A stretch of DNA of 64,000 nt from Chelativorans alearensis (GTDB taxonomy: Bacteria; Pseudomonadota; Alphaproteobacteria; Rhizobiales; Rhizobiaceae). Both the position numbers and the translations under genes were made by a program. The stretch spans positions 62,001-126,000 of the forward strand of contig NZ_WQNI01000011.1 in the NCBI RefSeq assembly GCF_010993735.1. The letters run 5' to 3'. Positions 44,222-54,770 of this stretch are shown here, piece after piece. The number at the start of each line of letters is the position of its first letter. The stretch's first letter is position 1. Under the pieces are notes generated by a model that saw only the letters and a program-made list of their open reading frames with translations, was not told the DNA's origin and ran no database searches.

Positions 44222-45193
44222 TCACCAGCGCAAAAGCACCGCACCCCAGGTGAAGCCGCCGCCCATCGCCTCCAGAAGCACCAGGTCGCCGCGCTTGATC
44301 TTGCCTTCCGCCACGCCGTGGGCGAGCGCCAGGGGAACGGAGGCGGCCGAGGTGTTGCCGTGCAGGTCGACCGTGATGATGACCTTCTCCTCGGCGATGT
44401 GGAGTTTTCTTGCCGAGGCGTCGATGATGCGCTTGTTGGCCTGGTGCGGCACGAACCAGTCGAGGTCGTCCGCCGTCACGTCGGCCTTGGCGAAAACATC
44501 CTCGATCACGTCGGTGATCATGCCGACCGCGTGCTTGAAGACCTCGCGGCCCTGCATGCGCAGATGGCCCACCGTGCCGGTGGTCGACGGGCCGCCGTCG
44601 ACATAGAGCTTGTCCTTCTGCGCACCGTCGGAGCGCAGCGAAGAGGCGAGAACGCCCCGGTCGGCAATGGTCCCCTCGCCCTCCACTGCTTCCAGGACCA
44701 CCGCGCCCGCGCCGTCGCCGAACAGGACACACGTGGTGCGGTCGCTCCAGTCGAGGATGCGCGAGAAGGTCTCCGAGCCGATGACCAACGCGCGCTTGGC
44801 AAGCCCGCCGCGGATATAGAGATCGGCGGTGGTGATGGCATAGACGAAGCCGCTGCACACCGCCTGCATGTCGAACGCGTAGCCGTGATGGATGCCGAGT
44901 CTGGCCTGGATATCGACCGCGGTGGCGGGGAAGGTGTTGTTGGGAGTAGAGGTCGCCAGGATGATGAGGTCGATATCGGCTGGCTCCAGCCCGGCGTTTT
45001 CCAGCGCGTGACGGGCGGCCGCCTCGCCCAGCGAGGCGGTGGTCTCGTCGTCGGAGGCGACGTGGCGCTGGCGGATGCCCGTCCTCTGGACGATCCACTC
45101 GTCCGAGGTGTCCACCAACTCCTCGAACTCCTTGTTGGTCATGATGCGGCGCGGCAACGCTGAGCCTATGCCGCGCACGGCGGACCTGATCAT
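44222..45193 (-). CDS. fabH: 3-oxoacyl-ACP synthase III (FabH)
   Basis: 323 residues from ATG 45193 ([20 protein letters not shown]); a directly preceding ATG at 45196 is an alternative, but AGGA stands at better distance for 45193. Thiolase fold with Cys113 in [14 protein letters not shown] as nucleophile, and the His-Asn pair in [16 protein letters not shown] and [14 protein letters not shown]. It condenses acetyl-CoA (or a branched starter) with malonyl-ACP to begin fatty acid synthesis. The gene follows plsX by 9 bp, the normal FASII/phospholipid coupling. Confidence 0.97.
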   Translation of the reverse strand: MIRSAVRGIGSALPRRIMTNKEFEELVDTSDEWIVQRTGIRQRHVASDDETTASLGEAAARHALENAGLEPADIDLIILATSTPNNTFPATAVDIQARLGIHHGYAFDMQAVCSGFVYAITTADLYIRGGLAKRALVIGSETFSRILDWSDRTTCVLFGDGAGAVVLEAVEGEGTIADRGVLASSLRSDGAQKDKLYVDGGPSTTGTVGHLRMQGREVFKHAVGMITDVIEDVFAKADVTADDLDWFVPHQANKRIIDASARKLHIAEEKVIITVDLHGNTSAASVPLALAHGVAEGKIKRGDLVLLEAMGGGFTWGAVLLRW

Positions 45194-45202
45194 CATTCTA
45201 TC

Positions 45203-46258
45203 CTACGCGTTGGAAGCCATTTGGCCAGCCATTCCGGCGGGCTTGCGGGCATGGAAAAGGTCGAGGGTGGTGCGTGTCCTGTCGAAGACACCGCTCTTCA
45301 CCATCTCGTAGCCGAGTTCCACGGCGGCGGCAAAGCCTTCCTCGTCGGCACCACCGTGGCTTTTGACGACGATGCCCTTCAGCCCGAGGAACACCCCGCC
45401 GTTGATCTTGCGCACGTCCATCTTCTCACGCAGGCGCTCGAAGGCGCCACGTGCCAATATATAGCCGATGCGCGCCAAAAGGGTGCGACTCATGGCCTCG
45501 CGCAGATATTCGGCGATCTGTCGTGCCGTGCCCTCGGCCGATTTCAGCGCGATATTGCCGGAAAAGCCCTCGGTGACCACCACGTCGACCGTGCCCTTGC
45601 CGATGTCGTCGCCCTCGACAAAACCCTGGTATTGCATGGTGTCGAGCGCCGCCTCCCGCAGCATGCGCCCGGCTTCCCTCACCTCTTCCTGGCCCTTGAT
45701 CTCTTCCACCCCGACATTGAGCAGCCCCACCGTCGGCCGCTCGATATCGAACAGCGCGTTGGCCATCGCCGCGCCGAGGATGGCGAAATCGACGAGTTGC
45801 TGCGCATCGGCGCCGATGGTGGCGCCGACGTCGAGCACGATGCTCTCGCCACGGATGGTCGGCCAGATGGCGGCGATGGCCGGGCGCTCGATGTCGGCCA
45901 TGGTGCGCAGGCAGAATTTCGACATGGCCATCAGAGCGCCGGTATTGCCGGCCGAGATACAGGCGTCGGCGTCGCCCGCCTTGACCGCCTCGATGGCCTT
46001 CCACATGGAGGATTTCCAGCGCCCCTGGCGCAAGGCCTGGCTTGGCTTGTCGTCCATGCGCACGGCCACGTCGCAATGCACGAATTCGCTGATGTCCCTG
46101 AGCCGCGGCAGTCCGTCGAGCACCGGGCGGACCGCGTCCTCATGGCCGAAGATCACAAAACGCGCATCCGGCCGGCGCTCGGCGACCCGGAGGAGGCTTG
46201 GAAGTGTGACCTCGGGGCCGTGGTCTCCGCCCATGGCGTCAATCGAAATGCGTATCAC
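45203..46258 (-). CDS. plsX: Phosphate acyltransferase PlsX
   Basis: 351 residues from GTG 46258 ([19 protein letters not shown]), the standard start. PlsX family: [51 protein letters not shown] and the late [18 protein letters not shown]. It converts acyl-ACP to acyl phosphate for the PlsY step of phospholipid synthesis, at the inner face of the membrane. It forms an operon with fabH and probably with the yceD and chaperone genes upstream. Confidence 0.97.
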   Translation of the reverse strand: MIRISIDAMGGDHGPEVTLPSLLRVAERRPDARFVIFGHEDAVRPVLDGLPRLRDISEFVHCDVAVRMDDKPSQALRQGRWKSSMWKAIEAVKAGDADACISAGNTGALMAMSKFCLRTMADIERPAIAAIWPTIRGESIVLDVGATIGADAQQLVDFAILGAAMANALFDIERPTVGLLNVGVEEIKGQEEVREAGRMLREAALDTMQYQGFVEGDDIGKGTVDVVVTEGFSGNIALKSAEGTARQIAEYLREAMSRTLLARIGYILARGAFERLREKMDVRKINGGVFLGLKGIVVKSHGGADEEGFAAAVELGYEMVKSGVFDRTRTTLDLFHARKPAGMAGQMASNA

Positions 46259-46365
46259 GCGCTATATGCCTCGGTTGTTGAGCGGATGGGCCCTCCGCGA
46301 AGTGCGGCGAAAATAGCGTTTTTGCACGGCGGCACAACCTCGATTCCGCAGGTTTCCGTGCAAAC

Positions 46366-46923
46366 TCAACCCTTTTCACGCAGCTTCTTGAGCCCTTCAT
46401 GGAGGGGGCCGTATCCCTCCTCCTTTCCTTCCTCCTCGGCCGGAAGGTCTAGCGCGGCGGTGCTTTTCCTGGGGTAAGGGTCGATGCCGAGGGCGAAAAA
46501 CTCCTCCGCGAGCGCGCCGAGGTCGACCCTGTCGCCGGTGAAGGCTTCCGGCAGATCCTCGCCTTCCGCCTCGACGAGGATTTCGCCGCTGTCCTGGTCG
46601 GCGCGGGCGAGCCGCGAGCCCTCGGGCACGAAAAGTGCCGCGATCTCCTCGTCGATTCGCGCGATCAGCGGCTCCAGCGTCACCACGCAAGCCTGCGTGA
46701 TGTCGGCCTCGACACGGCCCGTCACACGCACGCCGTCGCCTTTAAAGGGCCGCACGCTAAGCTCGGCATAAAAGCGCTGGACCGAGAGGAGATCGTGGGC
46801 ATGGGCAAGAGCGGCGCGCTGCGCCGCATCGGCCTCGATCGTCACCGTCGTTCCCTTCTGGGGGAGCCGGTTGACCTGAAGCTGGTAGGAGACCGGGCTT
46901 TGTGTGCGAAGCGGGTCAGCCAT
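46366..46923 (-). CDS. YceD/DUF177 protein
   Basis: 185 residues from ATG 46923 (MADPLRTQSPVSYQLQVNRL); a frame open to 47163 runs through the neighbouring gene. The central block ACVVTLEPLIARIDEEIAALF and EAEGEDLPEAFTGDRVDLGAL is the YceD pattern, although the Cys-rich pair seen in some members is reduced to one Cys. YceD homologues are linked to 23S rRNA accumulation and ribosome assembly in other organisms and are usually beside rpmF; rpmF is not here, as in other Rhizobiales where plsX follows instead. It overlaps the upstream chaperone gene by 8 bp. Confidence 0.88.
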   Translation of the reverse strand: MADPLRTQSPVSYQLQVNRLPQKGTTVTIEADAAQRAALAHAHDLLSVQRFYAELSVRPFKGDGVRVTGRVEADITQACVVTLEPLIARIDEEIAALFVPEGSRLARADQDSGEILVEAEGEDLPEAFTGDRVDLGALAEEFFALGIDPYPRKSTAALDLPAEEEGKEEGYGPLHEGLKKLREKG

Positions 46924-47473
46924 TGTTCGTCCCTTCCTGCGGCAGGGGCGCGAAGCGCAGCCTGCCGGCGCGCAGATCCTCGTCCGAAAGCGCCCGAAGC
47001 GCTTCATGGGCATCCAGCGTATAGGCGGCAAGGGCGTCCGCCTCAATCCATACCGCGCGGTCGGGCGCAATGTTCCGCCTAAGGGCGGCGGCAAGGGCGG
47101 TCTCGTCGCCGGCGTCCACGGCGGCGCCATAGACCGACAACCGCCCGTAGAACATGCGGGCAAGCTTCTTTATCCGCTTCGGCACGCCGAGATCGCCGAT
47201 GCCCAGTTCGCGCAGCGAATGATCCACTTCGAGGAAGAAATGGTCCGTCAACTCCTGCGCGATCTCCTTCAACGCCCCCTCCTTGCCGCGCAAGCGGTGC
47301 AGAAGCAGGAAAAAATGCAAGGACATCATCTCGAAGCGGCCGAGCGGCGTGTCCGGTGCCTGCCAGTCGGAATAAAGCTGCGGCCGCCGCGCCGCTGCCA
47401 CGATTTCCCCGTAGAGAGCGTCCACGACAAGGCGGCGGCTGCGCCGGCGCGCGCCGGAAAGCCACTGGAACAT
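46916..47473 (-). CDS. Ubiquinol-cytochrome c chaperone (CBP3/UQCC1 family)
   Basis: 185 residues from ATG 47473 (MFQWLSGARRRSRRLVVDAL). The family core RFEMMSLHFFLLLHRLRGK, LTDHFFLEVDHSLRELGIGD and GVPKRIKKLARMFYGRLSVY is intact. The eukaryotic homologue CBP3 assists the assembly of cytochrome b into complex III; the bacterial protein is presumed to act alike at the inner membrane. In Rhizobiales the gene sits next to yceD and divergent to bamE, exactly as here. Confidence 0.9.
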   Translation of the reverse strand: MFQWLSGARRRSRRLVVDALYGEIVAAARRPQLYSDWQAPDTPLGRFEMMSLHFFLLLHRLRGKEGALKEIAQELTDHFFLEVDHSLRELGIGDLGVPKRIKKLARMFYGRLSVYGAAVDAGDETALAAALRRNIAPDRAVWIEADALAAYTLDAHEALRALSDEDLRAGRLRFAPLPQEGTNNG

Positions 47474-47623
47474 GGGGTTGCCCTCCTTCAGGCTGGTTCG
47501 GATCGCATATCGCACCGGGCCCGCCGCGAGGTCCGGTTGCATCGGCGCGCAAGCTGGTTTACCGGTTTTGCCGTCGCGTGCAAGGTGACGACCGGGCCGA
47601 TCCGGTGCAATCGTTCAAGGGAG

Positions 47624-48136
47624 ATGTCGTTGCAGGTGCGGAAAATCAAGACCAACCATGCCTGTCGGTACGTCCTCGCCGCCGCCCTCGGCGGCAGCGC
47701 GCTGGTGCTTTCGGGATGCAACGCCGCCTCGACGCTGAATGCACGCGAGACGTTCACCCAGGGCTACGTCATCGACGAGCAGGCGCTGGAGCTGGTGCCG
47801 GTGGGCTCCAGCCGCGAGCAGGTGCTCTTGGCGCTCGGCACACCGTCGACGACGGCGACCTTCGACAACGAGGTCTTTTACTACATCTCGCAGAAGCGCG
47901 TGCGCGGCGCCGCCTTCATGAGGCCGAAACTTGTCGACCAGCAGGTGCTGGCCGTCTATTTCGGCGACGATCAGCGCGTCACGCAGGTCGCGCACTACGG
48001 CATGCAGGACGGCAAGCTGTTCGACTTCGTCTCGCGCACCACGCCGACCGGCGGCAAGGACCAGAACTTCCTCACCCAGATGATCGCGGGCGTCGCCCGC
48101 GGCGGCCCGCCCTCCAACCCTCTGGGGGCGCAGTAG
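47624..48136 (+). CDS. bamE: Outer membrane assembly lipoprotein BamE
   Basis: 170 residues from ATG 47624. Lipobox VLSGC (Cys32) after an N-terminal signal with a basic start (MSLQVRKIKT). The SmpA/BamE domain covers residues 45-140: TQGYVIDEQALELVPVGSSR, EQVLLALGTPSTTATFDNEV, FYYISQKR and QQVLAVYFGDDQRVTQVAHY. BamE is a minor subunit of the BAM complex that inserts outer-membrane barrels, such as the Slam-type protein in this window. The C-terminal extension of 30 residues (RTTPTGGKDQNFLTQMI...) is the alphaproteobacterial form. Divergent to the chaperone gene. Confidence 0.94.
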   Translation: MSLQVRKIKTNHACRYVLAAALGGSALVLSGCNAASTLNARETFTQGYVIDEQALELVPVGSSREQVLLALGTPSTTATFDNEVFYYISQKRVRGAAFMRPKLVDQQVLAVYFGDDQRVTQVAHYGMQDGKLFDFVSRTTPTGGKDQNFLTQMIAGVARGGPPSNPLGAQ

Positions 48137-48197
48137 GAGGTTCGGAGAAGGGAGGCGCCCCTTCGCGCCCCCCTCTGTCGTCCACGCCTATCTCCTT

Positions 48198-48322
48198 CCA
48201 CGCGCGTCATCCCGGCCAAGGGAGCACACGCTCCCGCAGAGCCGGGATCCATTCCGTGACTCGTCCACATTCCGAAATGGGTCCGGACAAGCCTTCGGCT
48301 TTCCGGGATGACGCGCGCGTGG
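48198..48322. repeat. Palindromic intergenic element, copy 2
   Basis: The ends form an inverted repeat (CCACGCGCGTCATCCCGG at 48198-48215 and CCGGGATGACGCGCGCGTGG at 48303-48322). Inside are GCCGGGATCCATTCC and GAAATGGGTCCGG, which match the inner pair of the element behind argC. It lies between bamE and hppA, which converge. Confidence 0.8.
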
Positions 48323-48375
48323 AGGGGAAATGTTCAGCGGTGACGCCACGCGTCCGCGTTCTCCTTTCAGACAAG

Positions 48376-48410
48376 AAAAAGGCCGGCGAGGATCCCTCCC
48401 CGCCGGCCTC
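48376..48410 (-). terminator. Rho-independent terminator of hppA
   Basis: GGCCGGCG with GG/CC extension pairs with CGCCGGCC across a GATCC loop; on the minus strand it is followed by TTTTTC. It lies 20 bp behind the hppA stop. Confidence 0.9.
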
Positions 48411-48430
48411 TTATCGTTTTCCGCCCTACT

Positions 48431-50560
48431 TCAGTGCGCCAGCACGGCCAGAAGCAGAAGCGCGATGATGTTGGTGATCTTGATCATCGGGTTCACCGCC
48501 GGTCCGGCGGTGTCCTTGTAGGGATCGCCCACCGTGTCGCCGGTGACGGAGGCCTTGTGCGCCTCCGAGCCCTTCTCGTGCTTCACGCCGTCCTTGTCGA
48601 CGAAGCCGTCCTCGAAGGACTTTTTGGCGTTGTCCCAGGCGCCGCCGCCGGCGGTCATGGAGATGGCGACGAAGAGGCCCGTTGCGATGACGCCCAGAAG
48701 CATGGCGCCGACGGAGGCGAACGCCTCGTTCTTGCCGCCGATCAGGTAGATCACGGCGAAGACGACGAGCGGCGAGAGCACCGGCAGGAGCGAGGGGACG
48801 ATCATCTCCTTGATCGCCGCCTTGGTCAGAAGGTCGACCGCGCGGCTGTAGTCCGGCTTCTCCTTGCCCTGCATGATGCCCGGCTTCTCGCGGAACTGGC
48901 GGCGCACCTCCTCGACGATGGAGCCGGCGGCGCGGCCGACGGCGGTCATCGACAGGCCGCCGAACAGGAAGGGCAACAGCCCGCCGAACAGGAGGCCGAC
49001 GACCACATAGGGGTTGGACAGCGCGAAATCGACTGTCACGCCCTCGAAGAAGGAGCCCGGCTCCGCATTGGCGGCGAAGAACTTCAGGTCCTCCGTATAG
49101 GCCGCGAACAGCACCAGCGCGCCGAGGCCGGCCGAGCCGATGGCGTAGCCCTTGGTCACCGCCTTGGTGGTGTTGCCGACGGCGTCGAGCGCATCCGTCG
49201 TCTGGCGCACTTCTGCCGGCAGATCCGCCATCTCGGCGATGCCGCCGGCGTTGTCGGTGACCGGGCCGAAGGCGTCGAGCGCCACGACCATGCCGGCGAG
49301 CGCCAGCATCGTGGTGACGGCGATGGCGATGCCGAACAGGCCGGCGAGCGTATAGCTCACCAGGATACCGGCGATGATGACCAGCGCCGGCAGCGCCGTC
49401 GCCTCCAGCGAGACGGCAAGGCCCTGGATGACGTTGGTGCCATGGCCGGTGACCGAGGCCTGGGCGATGGAGCGCACGGGGCGGAAGCCGACGCCGGTAT
49501 AATATTCGGTGATCCAGATGATGAGCCCCGTCACCACGAGACCGGCCACGCCGCAGAAGAACAGGCTCGCCCCCGTGAAGGAAGCGCCGCCGGCCTCGAA
49601 CTCGGTCGAGCCGCCGAGCCACAGCCAGACGATCAGCGCCAGCGCCACCACGGAAAGCAGGGCCGTGGCCAGGAAGCCCTTATAGAGCGCGCCCATGATG
49701 GAGTTGTTGGAGCCGAGCTTGACGAAGAACGTCCCGGCGATAGAGGTCACCACGCAGGCCGCGCCGATGACCAGCGGGAACAGCATCAGCGTCACCGCCG
49801 TCGCGCCGGTAAAGAAGATCGAGGCCAGCACCATGGTGGCGACGACCGTCACCACGTAGGTCTCGAAGAGGTCGGCCGCCATGCCGGCGCAGTCGCCGAC
49901 ATTGTCGCCCACATTGTCGGCGATCGTCGCGGGATTGCGCGGGTCGTCCTCGGGAATGCCGGCTTCCACCTTGCCGACGAGGTCGCCGCCGACATCCGCG
50001 CCCTTGGTGAAGATGCCGCCGCCGAGGCGCGCGAAGATGGAGATCAGCGAGGCGCCGAAGCCGAGCGCCACCAGCGCGTCGATGACCGTGCGGTCGGTCG
50101 GCCCGTAGCCCATCGGGCCCGTCAGCGCCCAGAAATAGACCGACACGCCGAGCAGCGCCAGGCCGGCAACCAGAAGGCCGGTGATGGCGCCGGACTTGAA
50201 GGCGATGTCGAGGCCGGCGGCAAGGCTCGATGAAGCCGCCTGCGCGGTGCGCACGTTGGCGCGCACGGAAACGTGCATGCCGATGAAGCCCGCCGCGCCC
50301 GAAAGCACCGCGCCGATGAGAAAGCCGAAGGCCGCGGCGGCGGTCAGAAGCCACCAGGCGATCGCAAAGACGACGACGCCGACGATGGCGATGGTCGTGT
50401 ACTGACGCGTAAGATAGGCCTGTGCACCCTCCCGAATGGCACCGGCGATTTCCTGCATGCGCGCATTGCCCTGATCGGCCGCAAGGACCGATTGTGTCGC
50501 CCAGATGGCGTAAAGGACAGAAAGCAGGCCGCAGGCGATGACGACGTAAAGCATGGTCAT
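48431..50560 (-). CDS. hppA: Proton-translocating inorganic pyrophosphatase (K+-independent type)
   Basis: 709 residues from ATG 50560 ([13 protein letters not shown]); TTG 50566 two codons upstream is a possible alternative with a closer ribosome binding site. 15-16 membrane segments. The pyrophosphate-binding motifs are present: [20 protein letters not shown], and [19 protein letters not shown] with its Asp-rich metal sites. [19 protein letters not shown] carries Lys at the position that decides cation use, which marks the potassium-independent subclass. It couples pyrophosphate hydrolysis to proton pumping at the inner membrane. Single gene with its own terminator; convergent with bamE. 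Confidence 0.97.
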   Translation of the reverse strand: MTMLYVVIACGLLSVLYAIWATQSVLAADQGNARMQEIAGAIREGAQAYLTRQYTTIAIVGVVVFAIAWWLLTAAAAFGFLIGAVLSGAAGFIGMHVSVRANVRTAQAASSSLAAGLDIAFKSGAITGLLVAGLALLGVSVYFWALTGPMGYGPTDRTVIDALVALGFGASLISIFARLGGGIFTKGADVGGDLVGKVEAGIPEDDPRNPATIADNVGDNVGDCAGMAADLFETYVVTVVATMVLASIFFTGATAVTLMLFPLVIGAACVVTSIAGTFFVKLGSNNSIMGALYKGFLATALLSVVALALIVWLWLGGSTEFEAGGASFTGASLFFCGVAGLVVTGLIIWITEYYTGVGFRPVRSIAQASVTGHGTNVIQGLAVSLEATALPALVIIAGILVSYTLAGLFGIAIAVTTMLALAGMVVALDAFGPVTDNAGGIAEMADLPAEVRQTTDALDAVGNTTKAVTKGYAIGSAGLGALVLFAAYTEDLKFFAANAEPGSFFEGVTVDFALSNPYVVVGLLFGGLLPFLFGGLSMTAVGRAAGSIVEEVRRQFREKPGIMQGKEKPDYSRAVDLLTKAAIKEMIVPSLLPVLSPLVVFAVIYLIGGKNEAFASVGAMLLGVIATGLFVAISMTAGGGAWDNAKKSFEDGFVDKDGVKHEKGSEAHKASVTGDTVGDPYKDTAGPAVNPMIKITNIIALLLLAVLAH

Positions 50561-50610
50561 TGCCAATCAATCCCTCTGATTTCGGCCCGCTGGAACCCCT
50601 CCCGGGCCTA

Positions 50611-50645
50611 GAGAAAGGCCGCGGGAAGGATTATTCCCGCAGCCT
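50611..50645 (-). terminator. Probable terminator of the nusB-MFS unit
   Basis: GGCCGCGGGAA and TTCCCGCAGCC pair with one bulge around a GGATTA loop; on the minus strand the hairpin is followed by TTTCTC, a weak T-run. It lies 56 bp behind the MFS gene stop. Confidence 0.55.
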
Positions 50646-50700
50646 TAAGCTATGGCTTATGCGAAACACACCGCCGAACGTCAAGGTTTTGCCTGGGGGT

Positions 50701-51918
50701 TCACCGCAGCGCCGCGCGCGCCCGCCGCCGCCCCAGCGCCAGCAGGCCCAGCACCAGAAGCCCGGCGCCGGCCACGGGGAAGATCACCCAGTTCAGCATC
50801 TCCCAGCCGAAGGCGTTGTAGACGCGGCCGGACATCAGCGAGGCGAAGGCGACGGTGGAGAAAAGCAGGAAATCGTGCACGCCCTGCACCTTGTTCTTCT
50901 CCGAGAGATGATAGCAGTCGGCGACCATGGCCGTGGCGCCGATGAAGCCGAAGTTCCACCCCACGCCGAGAAGGATGAGCGCCAGCCAGAACTGCCAGAG
51001 CTCGATGCCCGACAGCGCCACCACTCCGCAGCCGATGAGGAGCGCGAGCCCGGTCGCCACGATCCGCTCCTTGCCGAATCGCGCGATGAGGCGGCCGGTG
51101 AAGAAGCTGGGAGCGAACATCGCCAGCACGTGCCAGGAAATGCCGAGCGTCGCCTCGTCGGGCGAGAACCCGCAGCCCACCATGGCAAGCGGCGCCCCCG
51201 TCATCACGAAACTCATCAGCGCGAAAGTGCTGACGCCGCACAGGAGCGCGACGATGAAGCGCGGCTGCGACATGATTTCCAACAACGGCCGCGCCGGCTG
51301 ATGGTCGTCGAGCGCCGCCGAAGGCGCGTCCTTGGGCAAGCGAAGCAGCGACAGGATCAGGGCGCCGATGGCGGCAAGGCCGATGATCCCCACGAAGGCG
51401 CCGGCGAACATGACGGGCGCGAACATCTCGCGCGTGTGGATGGCCGTCTGCGGCCCGATGACGGCGGAGAAGATGCCGCCGCTCAGCACCCAGGCGATGG
51501 CACGAGGCTTGAAATCGGCCGGCGCGTTGTCGACGGCCGCGAAGCGATACTGCTGTGTGAAGGCCGTCCCGGCGCCGACCAGGAGCATGCCGAACGCGAA
51601 CAGCCAGAAATCGGCCTGAAACAGCGCGAATGCGGCGACGGCGCCGCCCAGCGCGTTTGCCCCGGCCCCGGCGACCAGGCCGTAGCGCCGGCCGATCGCG
51701 CGCATCAGCATCGCCGCCGGAAGCGCGGCGAGCGCCACGCCGACATTGAAGCCGGTGACCGGCGCGGTGGCGAGCGATTTGTCCGCGCCGAGCAGGTAGC
51801 TTCCTGCAAGGCCCCCCATGGAGATGGCGATGGGCGCCGAGGCACCGACGATCGCCTGCGCGGCGGCGAGAATCAGTGCCGTGCGTTTGGCCTCGCGGTA
51901 GAGTGCCTCATCGCTCAC
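50701..51918 (-). CDS. MFS transporter of unknown substrate
   Basis: 405 residues from GTG 51918, which overlaps the nusB stop (GTGA). Twelve membrane segments with the MFS inter-helix motif [20 protein letters not shown] between segments 2 and 3 and a second half beginning [20 protein letters not shown]. The inter-helix loop in the C-terminal half ([19 protein letters not shown]) is the repeated motif. The family has several members in alphaproteobacteria and none with a clear substrate. It is the last gene of the glyA-nusB unit; its presence behind nusB is not the most common order and it may have been added there. Confidence 0.88.
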   Translation of the reverse strand: MSDEALYREAKRTALILAAAQAIVGASAPIAISMGGLAGSYLLGADKSLATAPVTGFNVGVALAALPAAMLMRAIGRRYGLVAGAGANALGGAVAAFALFQADFWLFAFGMLLVGAGTAFTQQYRFAAVDNAPADFKPRAIAWVLSGGIFSAVIGPQTAIHTREMFAPVMFAGAFVGIIGLAAIGALILSLLRLPKDAPSAALDDHQPARPLLEIMSQPRFIVALLCGVSTFALMSFVMTGAPLAMVGCGFSPDEATLGISWHVLAMFAPSFFTGRLIARFGKERIVATGLALLIGCGVVALSGIELWQFWLALILLGVGWNFGFIGATAMVADCYHLSEKNKVQGVHDFLLFSTVAFASLMSGRVYNAFGWEMLNWVIFPVAGAGLLVLGLLALGRRRARAALR

Positions 51919-52418
51919 GAGACATCCTTCCCCCTGCCCTCTTTACGGCTGGCGCGCGCCACGCGGTCGAGCACGGCGTTGACCACCTTCGGCTCGTCCT
52001 CCTCGTAGAACGCCTTGGCGATGTCGACATATTCGGAGATGATGACGGCGACAGGCACGTCCGCCCGCTCGGTCAGCTCGTAGACGCCGGCGCGTAAGAT
52101 GGCGCGCAGCGTCGAATCGAGGCGGGAGAGCGGCCAGTCCTCCAGCAGCGAGCGGCGGATGACCGGGTCGATCGTCTTCTGGTTCTCGACCACGCCTGCA
52201 AGGATGGCGCGAAACCATTGCGGGTCCGCCTCGCGGTAGAGATCGCCGTCGACCTCCTTGCCGAGACGGAATGATTCGTATTCCGCCGTCGTCTCCAGAA
52301 GGCCCGTGCCGCCCACATCCATCTGGTACAGCGCCTGCACGGCGGCCAGCCGCGCGGCGCCCCGCTTGTTGGCCGGGCGGAAGTTGACCGGCTCGCCGGC
52401 TCCTGAAGGATGCGCCAC
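51915..52418 (-). CDS. nusB: Transcription antitermination factor NusB
   Basis: 167 residues from GTG 52418. NusB fold: [40 protein letters not shown] and [20 protein letters not shown] with the [12 protein letters not shown] end. It binds boxA of rRNA operons with NusE and prevents early termination. In the order ribH-nusB, conserved in proteobacteria; only one base separates it from ribH, so it is translationally coupled. Confidence 0.96.
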   Translation of the reverse strand: MAHPSGAGEPVNFRPANKRGAARLAAVQALYQMDVGGTGLLETTAEYESFRLGKEVDGDLYREADPQWFRAILAGVVENQKTIDPVIRRSLLEDWPLSRLDSTLRAILRAGVYELTERADVPVAVIISEYVDIAKAFYEEDEPKVVNAVLDRVARASRKEGRGKDVS

Positions 52419-52419
52419 C

Positions 52420-52890
52420 TCAGGCCCCCAATCGCTCTTTCAATTCGATCATGCGCAGCGCCGCTTGCGCTGCCGCATATCCCTTTCCGCCGGCGGCGTT
52501 CGAGCCTTCGCTCTTCTCGATTCGCGCCAGCGCCTGCGCCTCGTTCTCGACCGTCAGGATGCCGTTGCCGACCGCCAGCGAATGCTTCACGGCTAGGTCC
52601 ATCAGGGCACGGCTGGATTCGTTGGCGACAATGTCGAAATGATAGGTCTCGCCGCGAATCACACAACCCAGCGCCACGAAACCGTCATAGACCGTGCCGC
52701 CCTTCCCCGCCGCCGAAACCGCATAGGCAACCGCCGGCGGAACCTCCAGCGCACCGGGCACCGTCACCACGTCGAAGTCCGCCCCCGCCTCCTGAAGCGC
52801 CTTCCTGGCGCCGGCGAGTAGGCCATCGGCCAGGTGGTCGTAGAAGCGCGCTTCGACGATGAGAATTTTTAGGGAAGTCGTATCGGGCAT
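52420..52890 (-). CDS. ribH: 6,7-dimethyl-8-ribityllumazine synthase
   Basis: 156 residues from ATG 52890 ([20 protein letters not shown]). Lumazine synthase motifs: [40 protein letters not shown] (catalytic His) and [15 protein letters not shown]. It condenses the ribityl-pyrimidinedione with dihydroxybutanone phosphate in riboflavin synthesis, in 60-mer or pentamer form. 141 bp separate it from ribE upstream; I saw no FMN riboswitch there. Confidence 0.97.
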   Translation of the reverse strand: MPDTTSLKILIVEARFYDHLADGLLAGARKALQEAGADFDVVTVPGALEVPPAVAYAVSAAGKGGTVYDGFVALGCVIRGETYHFDIVANESSRALMDLAVKHSLAVGNGILTVENEAQALARIEKSEGSNAAGGKGYAAAQAALRMIELKERLGA

Positions 52891-53031
52891 CAGTGTCTCC
52901 GGGATCGTCGGTGACTTAGGCCGAAGCCTTCTGCTTAGCAAGCGGTTCGTTGGGATAGGGGCATGCGCGGCACGCAAGTTTGCGCCGAACATGATGGAAT
53001 AGCATTGAAGGAGCCGGCACGCGGGCGGAAC

Positions 53032-53643
53032 CTAGGCGTCCGCCGCCTCCGCAAGCCGCGCGGCATAGCGGGCCATCGTGTCCACCTCGATATTGACCCT
53101 ATCCCCCACCTGCCGCTCGCCCCAGGTGGTCACGGCAAGCGAGTGATGGATGAGGAGCACGTCGAAGCGTCGCCCGTCGACGCGGTTGACCGTCAGCGAC
53201 GTGCCGTCGAGCGCCACCGAGCCCTTGGGCGCGATGTACCTGGCCAGTTCCGCCGGCGCCTCGAGCACGAAGCGCACCGCCTCGCCCTCTTCCAGCCGCT
53301 CGATGATCTCCGCCGTGCCGTCCACGTGGCCGGAGACGATGTGGCCGCCCAGTTCGTCGCCGATCTTCAGCGGCCGCTCCAGGTTGACCCGCGTGCCCTC
53401 GCCCCATGCGGCGGCCGTCGTCAGCCGCAGGGCCTCCTCCCACGCCTCCACCTCGAACCAGTGCCGGTTGGAGCCGGTCTCGGGAAGTGCGACCACCGTC
53501 AGGCACACGCCGGCGCAGGCGATGGAGGCGCCGATGTCGATGGTCGCCGGATCGTAGCGCGTCTCGATGCGCAGCCGCGCGCCCTTCGCAAGGGGCCGGA
53601 CTGCCTGCACCGTTCCCACATCCGTGACGATCCCCGTGAACAT
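53032..53643 (-). CDS. ribE: Riboflavin synthase alpha chain
   Basis: 203 residues from ATG 53643 in a 1-base-overlapping junction with ribD. Two lumazine-binding halves: MFTGIVTDVGTVQAV and SIACAGVCLTVVAL in the first, GGHIVSGHVDGTAEIIERLE, GSVALDGTSLTVNRVDGRRF and LIHHSLAVTTWGERQVGDRV in the second. It dismutates two lumazines to riboflavin and the pyrimidinedione. Standard position in the rib operon. Confidence 0.97.
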   Translation of the reverse strand: MFTGIVTDVGTVQAVRPLAKGARLRIETRYDPATIDIGASIACAGVCLTVVALPETGSNRHWFEVEAWEEALRLTTAAAWGEGTRVNLERPLKIGDELGGHIVSGHVDGTAEIIERLEEGEAVRFVLEAPAELARYIAPKGSVALDGTSLTVNRVDGRRFDVLLIHHSLAVTTWGERQVGDRVNIEVDTMARYAARLAEAADA

Positions 53644-54767
53644 CAGTGCGCCCTCGCAAATTCGAGATAGCCGTCGTCGCCGAAGCGGGCTTCGCGGAGC
53701 TTCGTGAAGCCGTCAGGGATATGGTCGGGATTAACGGGCGATGCAATGCCGTGCGGGCCTATTTCGCCGGGGCCGACGAACAGGCACAGCCGGTCGACAA
53801 GGTCCTCGGCCAGAAACGCCTCTGCCGTATAGGCGCCGCCCTCCACGAGAAGGCTCGAGATGCCGCGCGCTGCAAGGTCTTCCAGAAGCTCCGGCAGGGC
53901 GATCTGGCCGTTTACCGCCTCGACGGCAAGGAAGTTGACACCTGCCTCAGCCAGCGCCACCCGGCGCGCCGCATCCGCATCCTGCGCGGCGGTAAGAAGC
54001 ACCGGCACGTCGCGCGCGGTGCGAGCCAGCTTGGAGCCGAGGGCCAGGCGCAGATGGCGGTCGAGCACGATGCGCGCCGGCGAGCGCGCTTCCAGCCCCG
54101 GCAGACGGCAGGTCAGTGCCGGGTCGTCGGCCAATGCCGTGCCGATGCCGACGAGGATGGCATCGGCCTCCGCGCGCATCAGGTGCACCTGGCGACGGGC
54201 GATCTCTGCGGTGATGGGCACCTGCCCCTCCCCCTTAACGCCGATCCTGCCGTCGGCGGAAAGAGCAAGCTTGAGAATCACTTCCGGCCGCTTTCTCAAG
54301 GACCGTATAAGGTAGCCCTTCATCAGGTCGGCGGCCGTGTCGGCCAGAACGCCCTCCACCACCTCGATGCCGGCGGCGCGCAGGACGGCGTAGCCCTTGC
54401 CGCTGACGCGCGGGTCCGGGTCGCTCGCAGCACCCACCACGCGCTTCACGCCGGCGGTCACGAGCGCCTCCGCGCAAGGCGGCGTGCGCCCATGATGGGC
54501 GCAGGGCTCCAGCGTCACATAGGCCGTCGCGCCGCGCGCCAACGCCCCCGCCTCCTCGAGCGCCTGCGCCTCGGCATGCGGCCTGCCGCCCACGGCCGTC
54601 ACCGCGCGCCCGACGATGCGGCCGTCACGCACGATAAGCGTGGCAACGGAGGGATTGGCGGCCGTCAGACCGAGATGGCTGCGCGACAGGCGGATGGCGG
54701 CGGCCATGAAGCGCCGGTCGGTCTCCTCAAGACCGGCAAGCGGGGTGGGAGCGCCCTTGTCCGGCAT
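53643..54767 (-). CDS. ribD: Bifunctional riboflavin biosynthesis protein RibD
   Basis: 374 residues from ATG 54767. N-terminal deaminase domain with zinc ligands His64-Ala-Glu66 in GGRPHAEAQAL, Cys89 and Cys98 in LEPCAHHGRTPPCAEAL; C-terminal reductase domain with KRPEVILKLALSADGRIGVK and the NADP-binding GISSLLVEGGAYTAEAFL. It deaminates and then reduces the pyrimidine intermediate in riboflavin synthesis. It stands 3 bp behind nrdR and overlaps the ribE start. Confidence 0.96.
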   Translation of the reverse strand: MPDKGAPTPLAGLEETDRRFMAAAIRLSRSHLGLTAANPSVATLIVRDGRIVGRAVTAVGGRPHAEAQALEEAGALARGATAYVTLEPCAHHGRTPPCAEALVTAGVKRVVGAASDPDPRVSGKGYAVLRAAGIEVVEGVLADTAADLMKGYLIRSLRKRPEVILKLALSADGRIGVKGEGQVPITAEIARRQVHLMRAEADAILVGIGTALADDPALTCRLPGLEARSPARIVLDRHLRLALGSKLARTARDVPVLLTAAQDADAARRVALAEAGVNFLAVEAVNGQIALPELLEDLAARGISSLLVEGGAYTAEAFLAEDLVDRLCLFVGPGEIGPHGIASPVNPDHIPDGFTKLREARFGDDGYLEFARAH

Positions 54768-54770
54768 CGC

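Noticed and set aside
52891-53031. FMN riboswitch before ribH
   Set aside because: The typical AGGGCAG...CCGGCGGT segments are not present in the gap.
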